Positions 17,081-26,516 of a DNA stretch of 64,000 nt are shown piece by piece. The DNA comes from Bacilli bacterium (GTDB lineage: Bacteria; Bacillota_I; Bacilli_A; RF39; UBA660). The notes below the pieces were generated by a model. It was not told where the DNA came from, did not search any database, and worked only from the letters and a program-made list of their open reading frames with translations. The translations under genes and the position numbers were made by a program. How positions within the stretch are numbered: position 1 is the stretch's first letter; each line of letters starts with the position of its first letter. The stretch covers positions 1 to 64,000 of the forward strand of contig CAAGPL010000032.1 in assembly GCA_900771805.1 (NCBI GenBank). Direction: 5' to 3'.

Positions 17081-18850
17081 CTATTGATAATTAGTATACC
17101 ATTTATTATTTTCACAATTTCCTTTTGAATTAATTGCATAATTATATCCAGGATCAGTTAAAGTTATTGTACTTTTATTTCCTGCCTCATCTGTTAATAT
17201 ATAATACATTCCAGAATTTTTGGATTTACAACCTGAAAAATCTGTTTGAATATATCTTTTATTATCGGCTGATGTTGTAGAATTTATTACACCACTCCAA
17301 TTTCCACCACAAGAATAATATTGAAAGCTTACATGTACTTTTGTTAAATTATCCTCATATTGTACACTAAATCCGTGAGACAATAATTTATTATTTACGT
17401 TAGTACATGCAACATGCCCTGCCCCTGAAGCAACTATAGTTGGTGCTGTTTTATCATATCTTATTTTAGCTTCATTACTAAATGCGCAGTTTCCAGCTTT
17501 ATCACAAATTTTATATCTTATTCTTCTTGAACCTTCCGAATTAACAATATTTTTATCTCCCGAGTTTAATGATAACGTCATATTTTCATTACTATTATGT
17601 CCATCTAAGTAACTTTCTTTATCTTTATTCCACTTATATTTTTGTTGTTCTGCTTCGTTATCTGTTAAACCTATTCTATTTGCATAACCAACTATAGAAT
17701 TATAATCAATTCCAGATAAATTATCTTTTTCATTAGAATACCAAAATGTTTGTTCATTATTAGTCCAATTTTCATTACTTGAATTTGCTGTTATTTTTGG
17801 CGCTGTTTTATCATATCTTATTTTAACTTCATTACTAAATGCGCAGTTTCCAGCTTTATCACAAATTTTATATCTTATTCTTCTTGAGCCTTCATCTGAA
17901 AGTTTATTTTTAGTCCCTGAATTTAATGATAACATCATATTTTCATTACTATTATGTCCTTCAAAGTAATTTTCTTTATCTTTATTCCACTTATATTTTT
18001 GTTGTTCTGCTTCATTATCTGTTAAACCCATTTTGTTTGCATAACCAACTATAGAATCATAATCAATGCCTGATAAATTATCTGTTTCATCATAAAACCA
18101 ATAGTTTTGAATTTTATTAGTCCAATTTTCATTACTAGATCCAGCAGATATTGTAGGTGCTATTGTATCAACTTTTACTTGCGTTTCTGCACGTGCAGTT
18201 TTACCATATTCATTTGAAACTTCATACACAACAATAGCTGTTTCATTATTAAAACTACTAGTGTCTTTTAATTCATCTGTTTTTAAGTTAGTTTGTGTAT
18301 TATTAATAAGTTTTGTAAATTTTGTTATCTTTCCATTTTTTTGTTCATCTGCTTTAGCAGTTACCATAACTTCACTTACATACCAATTATTTTTTCCTAA
18401 AATACCTGAAATATCTAATTCAATTTTAGGACCACCATATTGATATATAATAGATTTATTTGAATCAGGACATGACTTTCTATCATTATCTTCTTCGTAC
18501 GAAGCTTTAATAATACCATCAGAAGTTCTTTTTATCTTTACATAATTACATAAATTAATAGATTTACCTGTTCTAGGATCAGTTACCTTATTTAAATAAT
18601 CTTCTTTAACTAGTTTTTGTAAAGTTATTTCACCATATGTTTCTCCTTCTATTCCCTCAAATAAATATTCTCTTGAATTAAAATATTGACTTGCTGCTGT
18701 TTCTATTTCTTTTACAATTTCTTTATAAGCTTCATTCTTTTTTCTTTCACTTATTTTTACTGAACTTACTATTGAAATTGAAAGTATTGAAATAACAAGT
18801 GTTATTACCACTAATAATTCTACTAAGGTAAAACCTTTTTTATTTTTCAT
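17081..18850 (-). CDS. Large type IV prepilin-like protein with duplicated extracellular modules
   Basis: The ATG at 18850 follows AAGGAG. The 589-residue product has a prepilin N-terminus: MKNKKGFTLVELLVVITL, with the G|FTLVE peptidase site and the conserved Glu at position 5 of the mature protein, then a hydrophobic helix. Typical pilins are about 150 residues. Here the rest contains two nearly identical 119-residue modules with NENWTN, NLSGIDY, SRRIRYKICDKAGNCAFSNE and DKTAPTI features, which look like bacterial Ig-like repeats, plus a further related C-terminal part. It could be a pseudopilin adhesin. It lies 15 bp after the next prepilin gene upstream. Confidence 0.75.
   Translation of the reverse strand: MKNKKGFTLVELLVVITLVISILSISIVSSVKISERKKNEAYKEIVKEIETAASQYFNSREYLFEGIEGETYGEITLQKLVKEDYLNKVTDPRTGKSINLCNYVKIKRTSDGIIKASYEEDNDRKSCPDSNKSIIYQYGGPKIELDISGILGKNNWYVSEVMVTAKADEQKNGKITKFTKLINNTQTNLKTDELKDTSSFNNETAIVVYEVSNEYGKTARAETQVKVDTIAPTISAGSSNENWTNKIQNYWFYDETDNLSGIDYDSIVGYANKMGLTDNEAEQQKYKWNKDKENYFEGHNSNENMMLSLNSGTKNKLSDEGSRRIRYKICDKAGNCAFSNEVKIRYDKTAPKITANSSNENWTNNEQTFWYSNEKDNLSGIDYNSIVGYANRIGLTDNEAEQQKYKWNKDKESYLDGHNSNENMTLSLNSGDKNIVNSEGSRRIRYKICDKAGNCAFSNEAKIRYDKTAPTIVASGAGHVACTNVNNKLLSHGFSVQYEDNLTKVHVSFQYYSCGGNWSGVINSTTSADNKRYIQTDFSGCKSKNSGMYYILTDEAGNKSTITLTDPGYNYAINSKGNCENNKWYTNYQ
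17445..18158 (-). repeat. Two tandem 357-bp repeats in a prepilin-like gene
   Basis: Units of 17445-17801 and 17802-18158 share long identical DNA stretches in frame (119 codons each). They encode the duplicated Ig-like modules. Confidence 0.85.
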
Positions 18851-18865
18851 AATCATTCTCCTTTA

Positions 18866-20536
18866 TTATTTACAAAAATTATCAATACCTTGATATCCTA
18901 TTTTAATTTCTATTTTGCCAATATCATCACTTTTATTACCTGCATTATCATAAACATAAACATGTTGTTTCATTAAACATGGATTATCACCTGCAGTTTT
19001 TAAGCATTGCGTGCCAATTTGTTTGTTTTTTCTTATACTAAAATAATCCCAATATGTTTCATAACTATTACCATTAATACCACTTGCTTCATCTTTAGCC
19101 ATTATATTATAACCTTGTACATTAAAGTAACCTGGTTTATTTAAAACACATGCCTCACCATAATATTTACCATTATCTTTCTTTGTTAGATAAACATCTT
19201 TTTCTAATATTTTACTTCCATAATTATCCCATTGATACAATTTAACCGTATTATTAGTTAAACTAATATAATCAAAAACAGGCTTATCTTTATCAACATA
19301 TACATTAACACTACAATTTGCACCATTATATGAAATTTTACTAGTTTTTGTTGTTGTATTAAAAGTTTTAGTTATAGTTTGTTTTTCATTACTAAGTGTT
19401 TTTTTAAATTCCTGAGTTATCGTTCTATCTTGATTTGTCCAAACAGTAGATGTTCCATCTTTTTTACCACAATAATATCTTGAAACCATTTCAATTATTT
19501 TTTGTTCTTTAACATTAAATTCTTTGCCACACCACCCAACATTTCCAGCATAATCTTTTACAGTTCCTTCCCAATATGCATTATTTTTAGCATCTTGAGT
19601 ATATTTATTACTAGGATAATAATCTTCAGTTAAATTATTATCATTACTTATTTTTTTACTTGATATTCCGCTACCTATATCAGAATATGAAAGAACAACT
19701 TCAGGTAATTTTAATTTAACAGGAAATAAAATATTACCAGAAGCATAGTAAACATATGTTTTTTCATCTATCATATCTCCAATAACAGTTAATTCACAAT
19801 TTGGTCTATTAATATCTACTTTTAAATTAATACAATCTTCATTTGTTAATCCCTTACTATTAGTTACTTTATAGCATACTTTTTTACCGCTAGTAGTTTT
19901 TGAAAATGATGATTTATCTAATGCGTATGCTCCCCTTTTAGTATCTAACGGATTCATTTGTATTTTTTTATATCCATCATTAGTTTTCATTTCAATACTT
20001 GTTATACCAAACATTTCATCTGTTGCAGTTACTTTAACTATAACTCCAGGAGTTTGCTTAGTATTATATTTATACCAATTATAATTTCCTTTTTTACCTT
20101 CTTCTATAGTTAAAGTTATGCTTGGTCCAATTTTAACAAAATTCTTTTCACTACAATCTTTTTCTGTACTTTTAAATTCATAATTTAATTTATCTTTATC
20201 TTTTTTTGTTACCTTTACATAATTACACTTATCAAATCTTTTATTTGTAATTGGATTAACAACTACATTTAAATAATCTTCTTTTATAAGTTTACCAAGA
20301 GAAATATTTATATAATTAGAATTTGTTAAGTTTTCTAAATAGTACTTATTATTTTCTAAATAGTTTTTTGCTGCAACAACAATTTGTTTAACAACTAAAT
20401 TATAAGAATCTTTTTTCTTTTTTTCACTTATCTTTACTATACTTATAATGGTTAATGCAAGAATAGATATAATAAGTACTATAACTACTAATATTTCTAT
20501 TAATGTGAATCCTTTTTTATTGTTTTTTCTTTTCAT
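18866..20536 (-). CDS. Large type IV prepilin-like protein
   Basis: The 556-residue product starts with a basic leader and KKGFTLIEILVVIVLIISI, a class III signal peptide with the Glu5 residue. The first 140 residues are clearly related to the 17081-18850 protein (KKDYLN-type region, NPITNKRFDKCNYVKV against DPRTGKSINLCNYVKI). The remainder is Cys- and Lys-rich with Ig-like strands (DRTITQEF, DKDKPVFDYISL, YDNAGNKSDD) and no exact repeat. It is in one operon with the next prepilin and follows a DUF308 gene by 12 bp. No assembly ATPase or peptidase is in the window. Confidence 0.72.
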   Translation of the reverse strand: MKRKNNKKGFTLIEILVVIVLIISILALTIISIVKISEKKKKDSYNLVVKQIVVAAKNYLENNKYYLENLTNSNYINISLGKLIKEDYLNVVVNPITNKRFDKCNYVKVTKKDKDKLNYEFKSTEKDCSEKNFVKIGPSITLTIEEGKKGNYNWYKYNTKQTPGVIVKVTATDEMFGITSIEMKTNDGYKKIQMNPLDTKRGAYALDKSSFSKTTSGKKVCYKVTNSKGLTNEDCINLKVDINRPNCELTVIGDMIDEKTYVYYASGNILFPVKLKLPEVVLSYSDIGSGISSKKISNDNNLTEDYYPSNKYTQDAKNNAYWEGTVKDYAGNVGWCGKEFNVKEQKIIEMVSRYYCGKKDGTSTVWTNQDRTITQEFKKTLSNEKQTITKTFNTTTKTSKISYNGANCSVNVYVDKDKPVFDYISLTNNTVKLYQWDNYGSKILEKDVYLTKKDNGKYYGEACVLNKPGYFNVQGYNIMAKDEASGINGNSYETYWDYFSIRKNKQIGTQCLKTAGDNPCLMKQHVYVYDNAGNKSDDIGKIEIKIGYQGIDNFCK

Positions 20537-20548
20537 AAGCTTACCTTT

Positions 20549-21115
20549 TTATTTAAATATTTTTATAATTTCATTAAAGTTTTTTCTTATTATAAAATTA
20601 TCAATTATATCCAAAACTGCATAAACAATTATAAATATTCCTATTGTTTGAGTTACTAATAAAGCAGTTTTAAAAGGATTATATATTAATACAATTCCCC
20701 AAATAAGTGTTAAAAAAGAAATTAAAGCAGTATATAAAAAGTCTTCATTTTTTATTCTTTTTAAAACTAGTGCATACTGAAATTTAATAACACTATTAAT
20801 TATTATCCATATACCAAGTATAATTGGAAAAAGTACAGATAATAAATCAGGTCTTACTACTAAAAATATTCCTGATATTAAAAGAAGTACTCCATATACT
20901 AAATCAAAGCTAAAAATATTTAATACTCCTTTCTCTGAAAAATATCTATATCCAGATGCTATTCCACTAATAATTAAAATAGCACCTAATATGTAAGATA
21001 TTACAGATAATGTAGTATCTGGTTTTATAAATAAAAATAATCCTACTACAACAAATACTATTGAAGTTAAAAGTGATAAATTAAATGCTTTTTTTATTTT
21101 CCTTTCTATATTCAT
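20549..21115 (-). CDS. HdeD/DUF308 family membrane protein
   Basis: The 188-residue protein has six hydrophobic segments in three GLFLFIKPDTTLSVISYILG-like pairs (ending VKPD, VRPD, IYNPF). This is the DUF308 pattern of the HdeD family. AGGAGG precedes the ATG. Function in Gram-positive bacteria is not established. It precedes the two prepilin genes in the same direction, 12 bp away. Confidence 0.8.
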   Translation of the reverse strand: MNIERKIKKAFNLSLLTSIVFVVVGLFLFIKPDTTLSVISYILGAILIISGIASGYRYFSEKGVLNIFSFDLVYGVLLLISGIFLVVRPDLLSVLFPIILGIWIIINSVIKFQYALVLKRIKNEDFLYTALISFLTLIWGIVLIYNPFKTALLVTQTIGIFIIVYAVLDIIDNFIIRKNFNEIIKIFK

Positions 21116-21152
21116 ATAATTACCTCCTAATTATAGTATAGCATATTTAAAC

Positions 21153-21186
21153 AAAAAACGGCAAAATATTTTTACCGTTTTTTCTT
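21153..21186 (-). terminator. Terminator of the 21203-21364 gene
   Basis: ACGGCAAAA and TTTTACCGT-type arms, flanked by A6 and T6 runs, probably work in both directions. Confidence 0.8.
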
Positions 21187-21202
21187 TAATAGTTTTATAC
21201 TA

Positions 21203-21364
21203 TTAATCCATCATATTTTCTAATTTTTTACTTGCGTTTTTTTTAACCTTATTTATAGTCTGTTTAATTCCTCCATTGCATGAGCATTCATTATAACAAT
21301 AAAATGCACCGGAACCTATTAGAGTACCTAAAAACATCCATCCAAGATTATTTAGTGCTTTCAT
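21203..21364 (-). CDS. Small Cys-containing membrane protein
   Basis: The ATG at 21364 follows GAGGTG; the longer frame has no ribosome site. The 53-residue product has one membrane helix at about residues 6-22 (GWMFLGTLIGSGAFYCY), then a C-x3-C-x-C-type cluster (CYNECSC) and a basic tail. No family is recognised. A good terminator follows. It lies downstream of recD2. Confidence 0.6.
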   Translation of the reverse strand: MKALNNLGWMFLGTLIGSGAFYCYNECSCNGGIKQTINKVKKNASKKLENMMD

Positions 21365-21438
21365 TATTTCACCTCTTAACAAAAATATGAATATGGCATA
21401 CAATTTAATGCCATTATTATTATGTTAAGTATTTTTAT

Positions 21439-23634
21439 TTATATACTTATAATTTTACTTTCAAGTCTTTCTTTTAAAAGGGTTTTTCTATCCTTATTAC
21501 CTTTATTTATTGCAGCCTTAGAAAAAGAAAGTGGATCTCCTAATAATATAAGAGACTTTTTAGCACGAGTAATTGCAGTATAAACTAATTTTTTATATAA
21601 CATTATTTTGTATTCATTTACAACTGGCATAACAACTATTTCAAATTCACTTCCCTGTGATTTATGAACACTTATTGCATACCCATGTTTAATAGCTTTA
21701 TAATCCTTTGGTTTATATTTAACTTTATTACCATCAAATGATACAGTTATTTCATTTCCATTTATTTTTTCAATAAAACCAATATCACCATTAAAAACAT
21801 TATCATCTGGCATATTTTCTAATTGTAAAATTTTATCTCCTTGTCTATATATTACATCAACATCATACGTTTCATTTTTATTATCACTAGGTGGATTAAA
21901 AACTTTTTGAAGCACCTTATTCAAATTATCAATTCCATTTATTCCTTTGTACATAGGTGCTAAAACTTGAATGTTTTTTAAATCGTAACCTTTTTTAATT
22001 GCTAATTTGCAAACATCTGTTACACCTTTTAAAATATCATTACTATCACACTTTATAAAATTATAATCATCCTTTTTTTCTAAAAAACCTTCAGTTAATT
22101 CACCATTATTTACTAAATATGCTAATTCTGTTATATATGAATTTTGATCTTGTCTATATATTTCATTTAAAAATATTGTATTTATCATATCTGATTCTAT
22201 TAAATCTTTTAATACATTACCAGGTCCTACACTTTCTAATTGATTATAATCACCTATAAAAACAACTTTTACATTTATTGGTAATGCTTTAAATAAATTA
22301 CTCATTAATTCTATATCTATCATACTTGTTTCATCAACTATTATAAACTCTGCTTTACATTTATTATTTTCATTATAACCAAATTCTAACGTCTCCTTAT
22401 TCCACCTTAAATACCTGTGTATTGTAGATGCTGGATACAAGCATGCCTCACTCATTCTTTTAGCTGCACGACCTGTTGGCGCAAGTAAAACCATTCTTTC
22501 TTTAAGTTTATCAAATGAGTAACCACTTATCATTTTATACCCTTGTGTAATACCTTTTATTATTGTTGTCTTACCAGTACCAGGACCACCTGTTATTATA
22601 GAAAAATTTTTAACTAAAGCTTGTTTTATAGCCTTTTTTTGTTCGTTATTATATTTTATATTGAAAAAATTTTCTAACATTTCTATTTTTAAATCTATAT
22701 CTTTTATTTTTATATCATCTCTATTAGATAAATCATATACTAAAGATGCTACATAATCTTCACATTTATAATAACTAAATAACATTATTTTATTATCTTC
22801 AATAATTATCTTACCCAAATTATTTAATTCCATTAAATAATAATTTAATTTTTCAATTGATATATCATTTTCATAAGTACTTTTAATAGCATTATATATA
22901 GTATCAATTTCTAAATACGTATCACCTGTTATAAAACAAGTATTTTTTATAGTATTTACTATAAATGCTAAAATTCTTCTTTCATCATCATTTTTTATAT
23001 TAAACTTATCTTTTAAAGAATCAATTTTAGAAAAAGTAATACTATCTATTGTATCAATTAATTCATATGGATTATTATTAATAGCTCGCACTGTATCTTC
23101 AAGATAATGATTATATATTTTAAGAGAATCTTTCATTCCAAAACCTAAGTTAGTTAAATATATAACAGTTTCATAGCTTTCATTATATTTAATTAACCTA
23201 CTTTGTATTTCACTAGCTTTTTTTTCTGTCATTTTAGGAACTTTAAGTAAACATTCATAATCCTCTGTTATTTTTTTTAAACAATCCTCTCCTAAAGTAT
23301 CTACAATTAATTTAGCGGTTTTTTCACCAACCTTAGGAAATATATCACTAGATAAAAATATAATAATTCCATCTTTATCTTCAGGCATTAATTTTTCATA
23401 TCTATTTACCTTATACTGAATACCATATTTTGGATTATCAATAGTATTTCCATAGAAAGTATAATCTTCATCCATATTTAATCCAGCAAATAAACCTGTA
23501 AAAGTAAATTGCTTTCCTATGTATTCTAATAAATCTTGATCATCTGTTTCCTTTATTTTTATAAGTCCAATAGTATATCCATCATTAGAAGAAAATATGC
23601 ATCTTTTATATGTCCCTTTTATGTATGTTTCCAT
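21439..23634 (-). CDS. recD2: RecD2-type DNA helicase
   Basis: RecD2 is a 5'-3' SF1B helicase that acts in recombination and mismatch-related repair in bacteria without RecBCD. The 731-residue product has N-terminal OB and helix-hairpin-helix parts (GVKMKDS/VGEKTAKLIVDTLG region), Walker A GGPGTGKTT (349-357), DETSM (430-434), a GDYNQLESVGPGNVL motif, and the C-terminal YAISVHKSQGSEF and YTAITRAKKSL motifs. AGGAGG precedes the ATG. A neighbouring alaS/mltG cluster also occurs in Bacillus. Confidence 0.95.
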   Translation of the reverse strand: METYIKGTYKRCIFSSNDGYTIGLIKIKETDDQDLLEYIGKQFTFTGLFAGLNMDEDYTFYGNTIDNPKYGIQYKVNRYEKLMPEDKDGIIIFLSSDIFPKVGEKTAKLIVDTLGEDCLKKITEDYECLLKVPKMTEKKASEIQSRLIKYNESYETVIYLTNLGFGMKDSLKIYNHYLEDTVRAINNNPYELIDTIDSITFSKIDSLKDKFNIKNDDERRILAFIVNTIKNTCFITGDTYLEIDTIYNAIKSTYENDISIEKLNYYLMELNNLGKIIIEDNKIMLFSYYKCEDYVASLVYDLSNRDDIKIKDIDLKIEMLENFFNIKYNNEQKKAIKQALVKNFSIITGGPGTGKTTIIKGITQGYKMISGYSFDKLKERMVLLAPTGRAAKRMSEACLYPASTIHRYLRWNKETLEFGYNENNKCKAEFIIVDETSMIDIELMSNLFKALPINVKVVFIGDYNQLESVGPGNVLKDLIESDMINTIFLNEIYRQDQNSYITELAYLVNNGELTEGFLEKKDDYNFIKCDSNDILKGVTDVCKLAIKKGYDLKNIQVLAPMYKGINGIDNLNKVLQKVFNPPSDNKNETYDVDVIYRQGDKILQLENMPDDNVFNGDIGFIEKINGNEITVSFDGNKVKYKPKDYKAIKHGYAISVHKSQGSEFEIVVMPVVNEYKIMLYKKLVYTAITRAKKSLILLGDPLSFSKAAINKGNKDRKTLLKERLESKIISI

Positions 23635-23782
23635 ATTTTACCTCCTAACCTTGCTAGTTTATTTTAACACATTTTTTATGCATTAACCATCTTTATTTTG
23701 CTATTTAGTTTATATGTTATAATAAACATAATACTAATTATTATCCATAAATATTTAATAATTAAAGAAAGGATATAACAAA

Positions 23783-23905
23783 ATGGGTACAATTTTATTA
23801 ATAGAATTAGCAATGTGGTGTGCTTTATGTGACTTTTCTAAAAAAGAAAATAACCAATATAAAAAGGTTATTTTTTTATTAAACATGTATTTATATATGA
23901 TTTAA
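23783..23905 (+). CDS. Possible 40-residue hydrophobic small protein
   Basis: An ATG with AAAGGA nine bases upstream opens a 40-codon frame encoding MGTILLIELAMWCALCDFSK and a basic, then hydrophobic tail. An extended -10 (TGTTATAAT, 23715-23723) lies about 60 bp upstream. A bidirectional terminator lies inside the last third of the frame, so the transcript might end before the stop. It is either a real small protein, a short RNA, or chance. Confidence 0.3.
   Translation: MGTILLIELAMWCALCDFSKKENNQYKKVIFLLNMYLYMI
23849..23880. terminator. Bidirectional terminator downstream of mtaB
   Basis: AATAACC (23849-23855) pairs with GGTTATT (23866-23872). The plus strand continues with T7 and the minus strand with TTCTTTTTT. 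Confidence 0.75.
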
Positions 23906-25191
23906 ATCATACTACCAAATAACATTTTATTCTCATACTTATTTATCTTAATTTTAATTTCTTTTCCCAATAAATCTTCTGAACCATTAAATCTAACTTT
24001 TAAATAGTTATCAGAATGCCCTGTTAAGAAACCATCTTCATAGGTTTCTGCAATTATGGTTAAAGTGCATCCAATATGTTTTTTATAGTATGATTCTTCT
24101 AAACTATCAAATACGCTTATTAATTCTTTACATCTTCTATGCTTTTCTTCCTTTGTTATTTGGCCTGTCATTTGTGAAGCAGGTGTTTTATTTCTTCTTG
24201 AATAAGGAAAAACATGTCCTCCTTCAAAAGAAATTTCTTTTACAAATTCTATTGTTTCATTAAAATCATCTTCACTTTCTTTTGGAAAGCCAACTATTAC
24301 ATCGGTTGTAAATGCCATATCTGGTCTTATTTCTCTTATTTTATTTATCTTATCTAAATAATATTTCTTATCATATTTACGATTCATAAGTTTTAGAATA
24401 TGATTGCTTCCCGCTTGAAGTGGTATATGAATATGATTAACTATCTTTTTAGATTTTTTTAAAACACTTAAGAACTTATCGTTTAATTCTGTTATTTCAA
24501 TAGATGATATTCTAATTCTATCAAGGCCATCTATCTTTTCTAGTTCAAGTAGTAAATCACTAAAGTCATAATCTTTTAAATCAGATCCATAGTGACCAGT
24601 ATGAATACCTGTTAAAACAATTTCTTTATATCCATTACTAACTAATTTTTTTACTTCTTCTACTACTTTTTCTGGCCTTTTACTTCTTACCTTGCCTCTT
24701 ACATATGGAATTATGCAGTATGAACAAAAATTCTCACAACCATCTTCTATTTTTACTAAAGCTCTTGTTCTAGTATTAAAATAACTAATTTCCATATCAT
24801 CAAAATCAGCCTCATTAATATCCTCTATTTTAGCTATTTTTTGTTTATTTTTAATATATTCTTCTGTTAAATCAACTATCTTACTTTTATCTTTATTTCC
24901 TATTACTACATCAACAAAATCCATAATTTGATTATCATTATTTCTTATTTGAGTAAAACATCCCATTGCAACTACTATAGCATCTTTATTTTTTGCTCTT
25001 GCTTGTCTTATCATTTTTCTAGATTTTTGATCACTAGTATTAGTAACAGTACAAGTGTTTATCAAATATATATCTGCACTATTATCAGAAAAATCTGTTA
25101 AAGTATAACCTCTTTTTAAAAATTCTTTTATAACATATTCACTTTCATAAGTATTAACTTTACAACCTAAAGTATATACTGCAATTTTCAT
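23902..25191 (-). CDS. mtaB: tRNA t6A37 methylthiotransferase MtaB
   Basis: A radical-SAM enzyme that adds a methylthio group to t6A37 of tRNA. The ATG at 25191 gives the canonical N-terminus MKIAVYTLGCKVNTYES. The product is 429 residues. Three N-terminal MTTase cysteines are seen (C10, CTVTNT, GCF), plus the radical-SAM cluster C-x3-C-x2-C in GCENFCSYC, and a C-terminal TRAM domain. It is followed by the terminator above. The adjacency to rsmE matches the yqeU-yqeV order of Bacillus. Confidence 0.94.
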   Translation of the reverse strand: MKIAVYTLGCKVNTYESEYVIKEFLKRGYTLTDFSDNSADIYLINTCTVTNTSDQKSRKMIRQARAKNKDAIVVAMGCFTQIRNNDNQIMDFVDVVIGNKDKSKIVDLTEEYIKNKQKIAKIEDINEADFDDMEISYFNTRTRALVKIEDGCENFCSYCIIPYVRGKVRSKRPEKVVEEVKKLVSNGYKEIVLTGIHTGHYGSDLKDYDFSDLLLELEKIDGLDRIRISSIEITELNDKFLSVLKKSKKIVNHIHIPLQAGSNHILKLMNRKYDKKYYLDKINKIREIRPDMAFTTDVIVGFPKESEDDFNETIEFVKEISFEGGHVFPYSRRNKTPASQMTGQITKEEKHRRCKELISVFDSLEESYYKKHIGCTLTIIAETYEDGFLTGHSDNYLKVRFNGSEDLLGKEIKIKINKYENKMLFGSMI

Positions 25192-25227
25192 AACTATTAC
25201 CATCCTTCAAAAATAAAAAGCTTAAAT

Positions 25228-25806
25228 TTAAGCTTTTCTATCATTATTTATTATTTCTTTTTTAACTCCATATATAGGAGATATAACCTGTGATACTTTA
25301 AATGCTTTAACTTCCTTATTTTGTGCATCTTCTACTTTTGAATTATCTACTTCAGCAGGTTCTAAATTATATTTTTCAAGGTAATTAACACCTGTTTCGT
25401 AATCATCATCAATTAATTCTAAATCCTTTGCTTTTTCCATTAATTCATCAATGGATATTATAGCTGTTTTTTCTTGATCTTCTTCAAAATTAGTAAGAGA
25501 AATAGGCTCTTCTTTTAAAGCATTATTAATAGCATTTGCTATATCTTTAATATCTGTTTTTTCCTCTTTTAATACTTGTTTATTTTCCTTTTTATCAACT
25601 TTAAAATGATTATTTTTTAATCTTTCTTTTAATTTTATTATTCTTTTTTTTGCATTTAAACTTTGAATTATATATGTTAAAAAAAGAAGTAAGCATAAAA
25701 TCATAATTAAAAACATTATGACTGAAAAAATCATTTGCCCAGGGGTCGTCAAATTATTATAAAAATTATTAAAAGAATAAGACGCTGATGCAAATAAATT
25801 TTTCAT
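25228..25806 (-). CDS. Single-pass membrane protein with C-terminal SPIYG motif
   Basis: The start is the ATG at 25806; the upstream in-frame GTG is part of AGGTGAG. The 192-residue product has one membrane helix near residues 25-48, a basic stretch, then an acidic cytoplasmic region that ends with the motif FKVSQVISPIYG and a polar tail. The isolated C-terminal motif suggests a short docking peptide. It lies directly after the rsmE stop, which lies in its ribosome-binding site. No family is recognised. Confidence 0.6.
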   Translation of the reverse strand: MKNLFASASYSFNNFYNNLTTPGQMIFSVIMFLIMILCLLLFLTYIIQSLNAKKRIIKLKERLKNNHFKVDKKENKQVLKEEKTDIKDIANAINNALKEEPISLTNFEEDQEKTAIISIDELMEKAKDLELIDDDYETGVNYLEKYNLEPAEVDNSKVEDAQNKEVKAFKVSQVISPIYGVKKEIINNDRKA

Positions 25807-25811
25807 ACTAC

Positions 25812-26516
25812 TCACCTCATAAATTCATAATTCATCATTGAAAGAGCTACAACAGGTGCTGTTTCTGCTCTTAAAACCGTATCACCTAAAGATATGCTAA
25901 CAAAACCATTAGATAGTAAGTATTCTTCTTCACTTAAATCAAAACCACCTTCAGGACCAACAACTAGTAATATTTTAACACAGTTATCAAATTTTGGAAG
26001 CACTTTTTTTATATTTTTCGTATTTTTATTTAATGAACACAAAAGTTTCAAATCATAATTCATATTAACTAAGTCTTTTAAATTAGAAATATCATTAATT
26101 TTAGGAATTTCGTTTCTAAAAGATTGTTCAGATGCTTCTTTTAATATTTTCTTCCAACGTTCTATTTTTAAGCTTCTTTTTTTATTTTCTATTTTTACAA
26201 CACTTCTTTTTGTTTCAATAGGTATTATTCTATTTACCCCAAGCTCTGTTGTTTTTTGTAAAAGATAATTAAGTTTTTGTTCTTTAATAAGTGAAAATGC
26301 AACATCAATTTGTTTTTGCTTTTTTTTATTTTGAATAATTTTATCTATTACTTCAAATGAAATGTCATTTATATTATTAAGCTTACACATATATAAAGTA
26401 TCATTAAAAACAATTTTTATTAAATCTCCACATTTCATCTTCATAACATGTTTTATATGATGATAATCACTATCCTCTAAGTCTAAATTTTTATTCTTTG
26501 CAAAATATTGTTGCAT
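25812..26516 (-). CDS. rsmE: 16S rRNA m3U1498 methyltransferase RsmE
   Basis: A SPOUT-class enzyme that methylates U1498 of 16S rRNA. The 234-residue protein has the N-terminal PUA-like region and the C-terminal knot with LLVVGPEGGFDLSEEE and SLGDTVLRAETAPVVALS, both hallmarks of the family. Its start overlaps the ndk-like stop by one base, so translation is coupled. mtaB follows two genes downstream; prmA, which precedes rsmE in Bacillus, is absent here. Confidence 0.94.
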   Translation of the reverse strand: MQQYFAKNKNLDLEDSDYHHIKHVMKMKCGDLIKIVFNDTLYMCKLNNINDISFEVIDKIIQNKKKQKQIDVAFSLIKEQKLNYLLQKTTELGVNRIIPIETKRSVVKIENKKRSLKIERWKKILKEASEQSFRNEIPKINDISNLKDLVNMNYDLKLLCSLNKNTKNIKKVLPKFDNCVKILLVVGPEGGFDLSEEEYLLSNGFVSISLGDTVLRAETAPVVALSMMNYEFMR

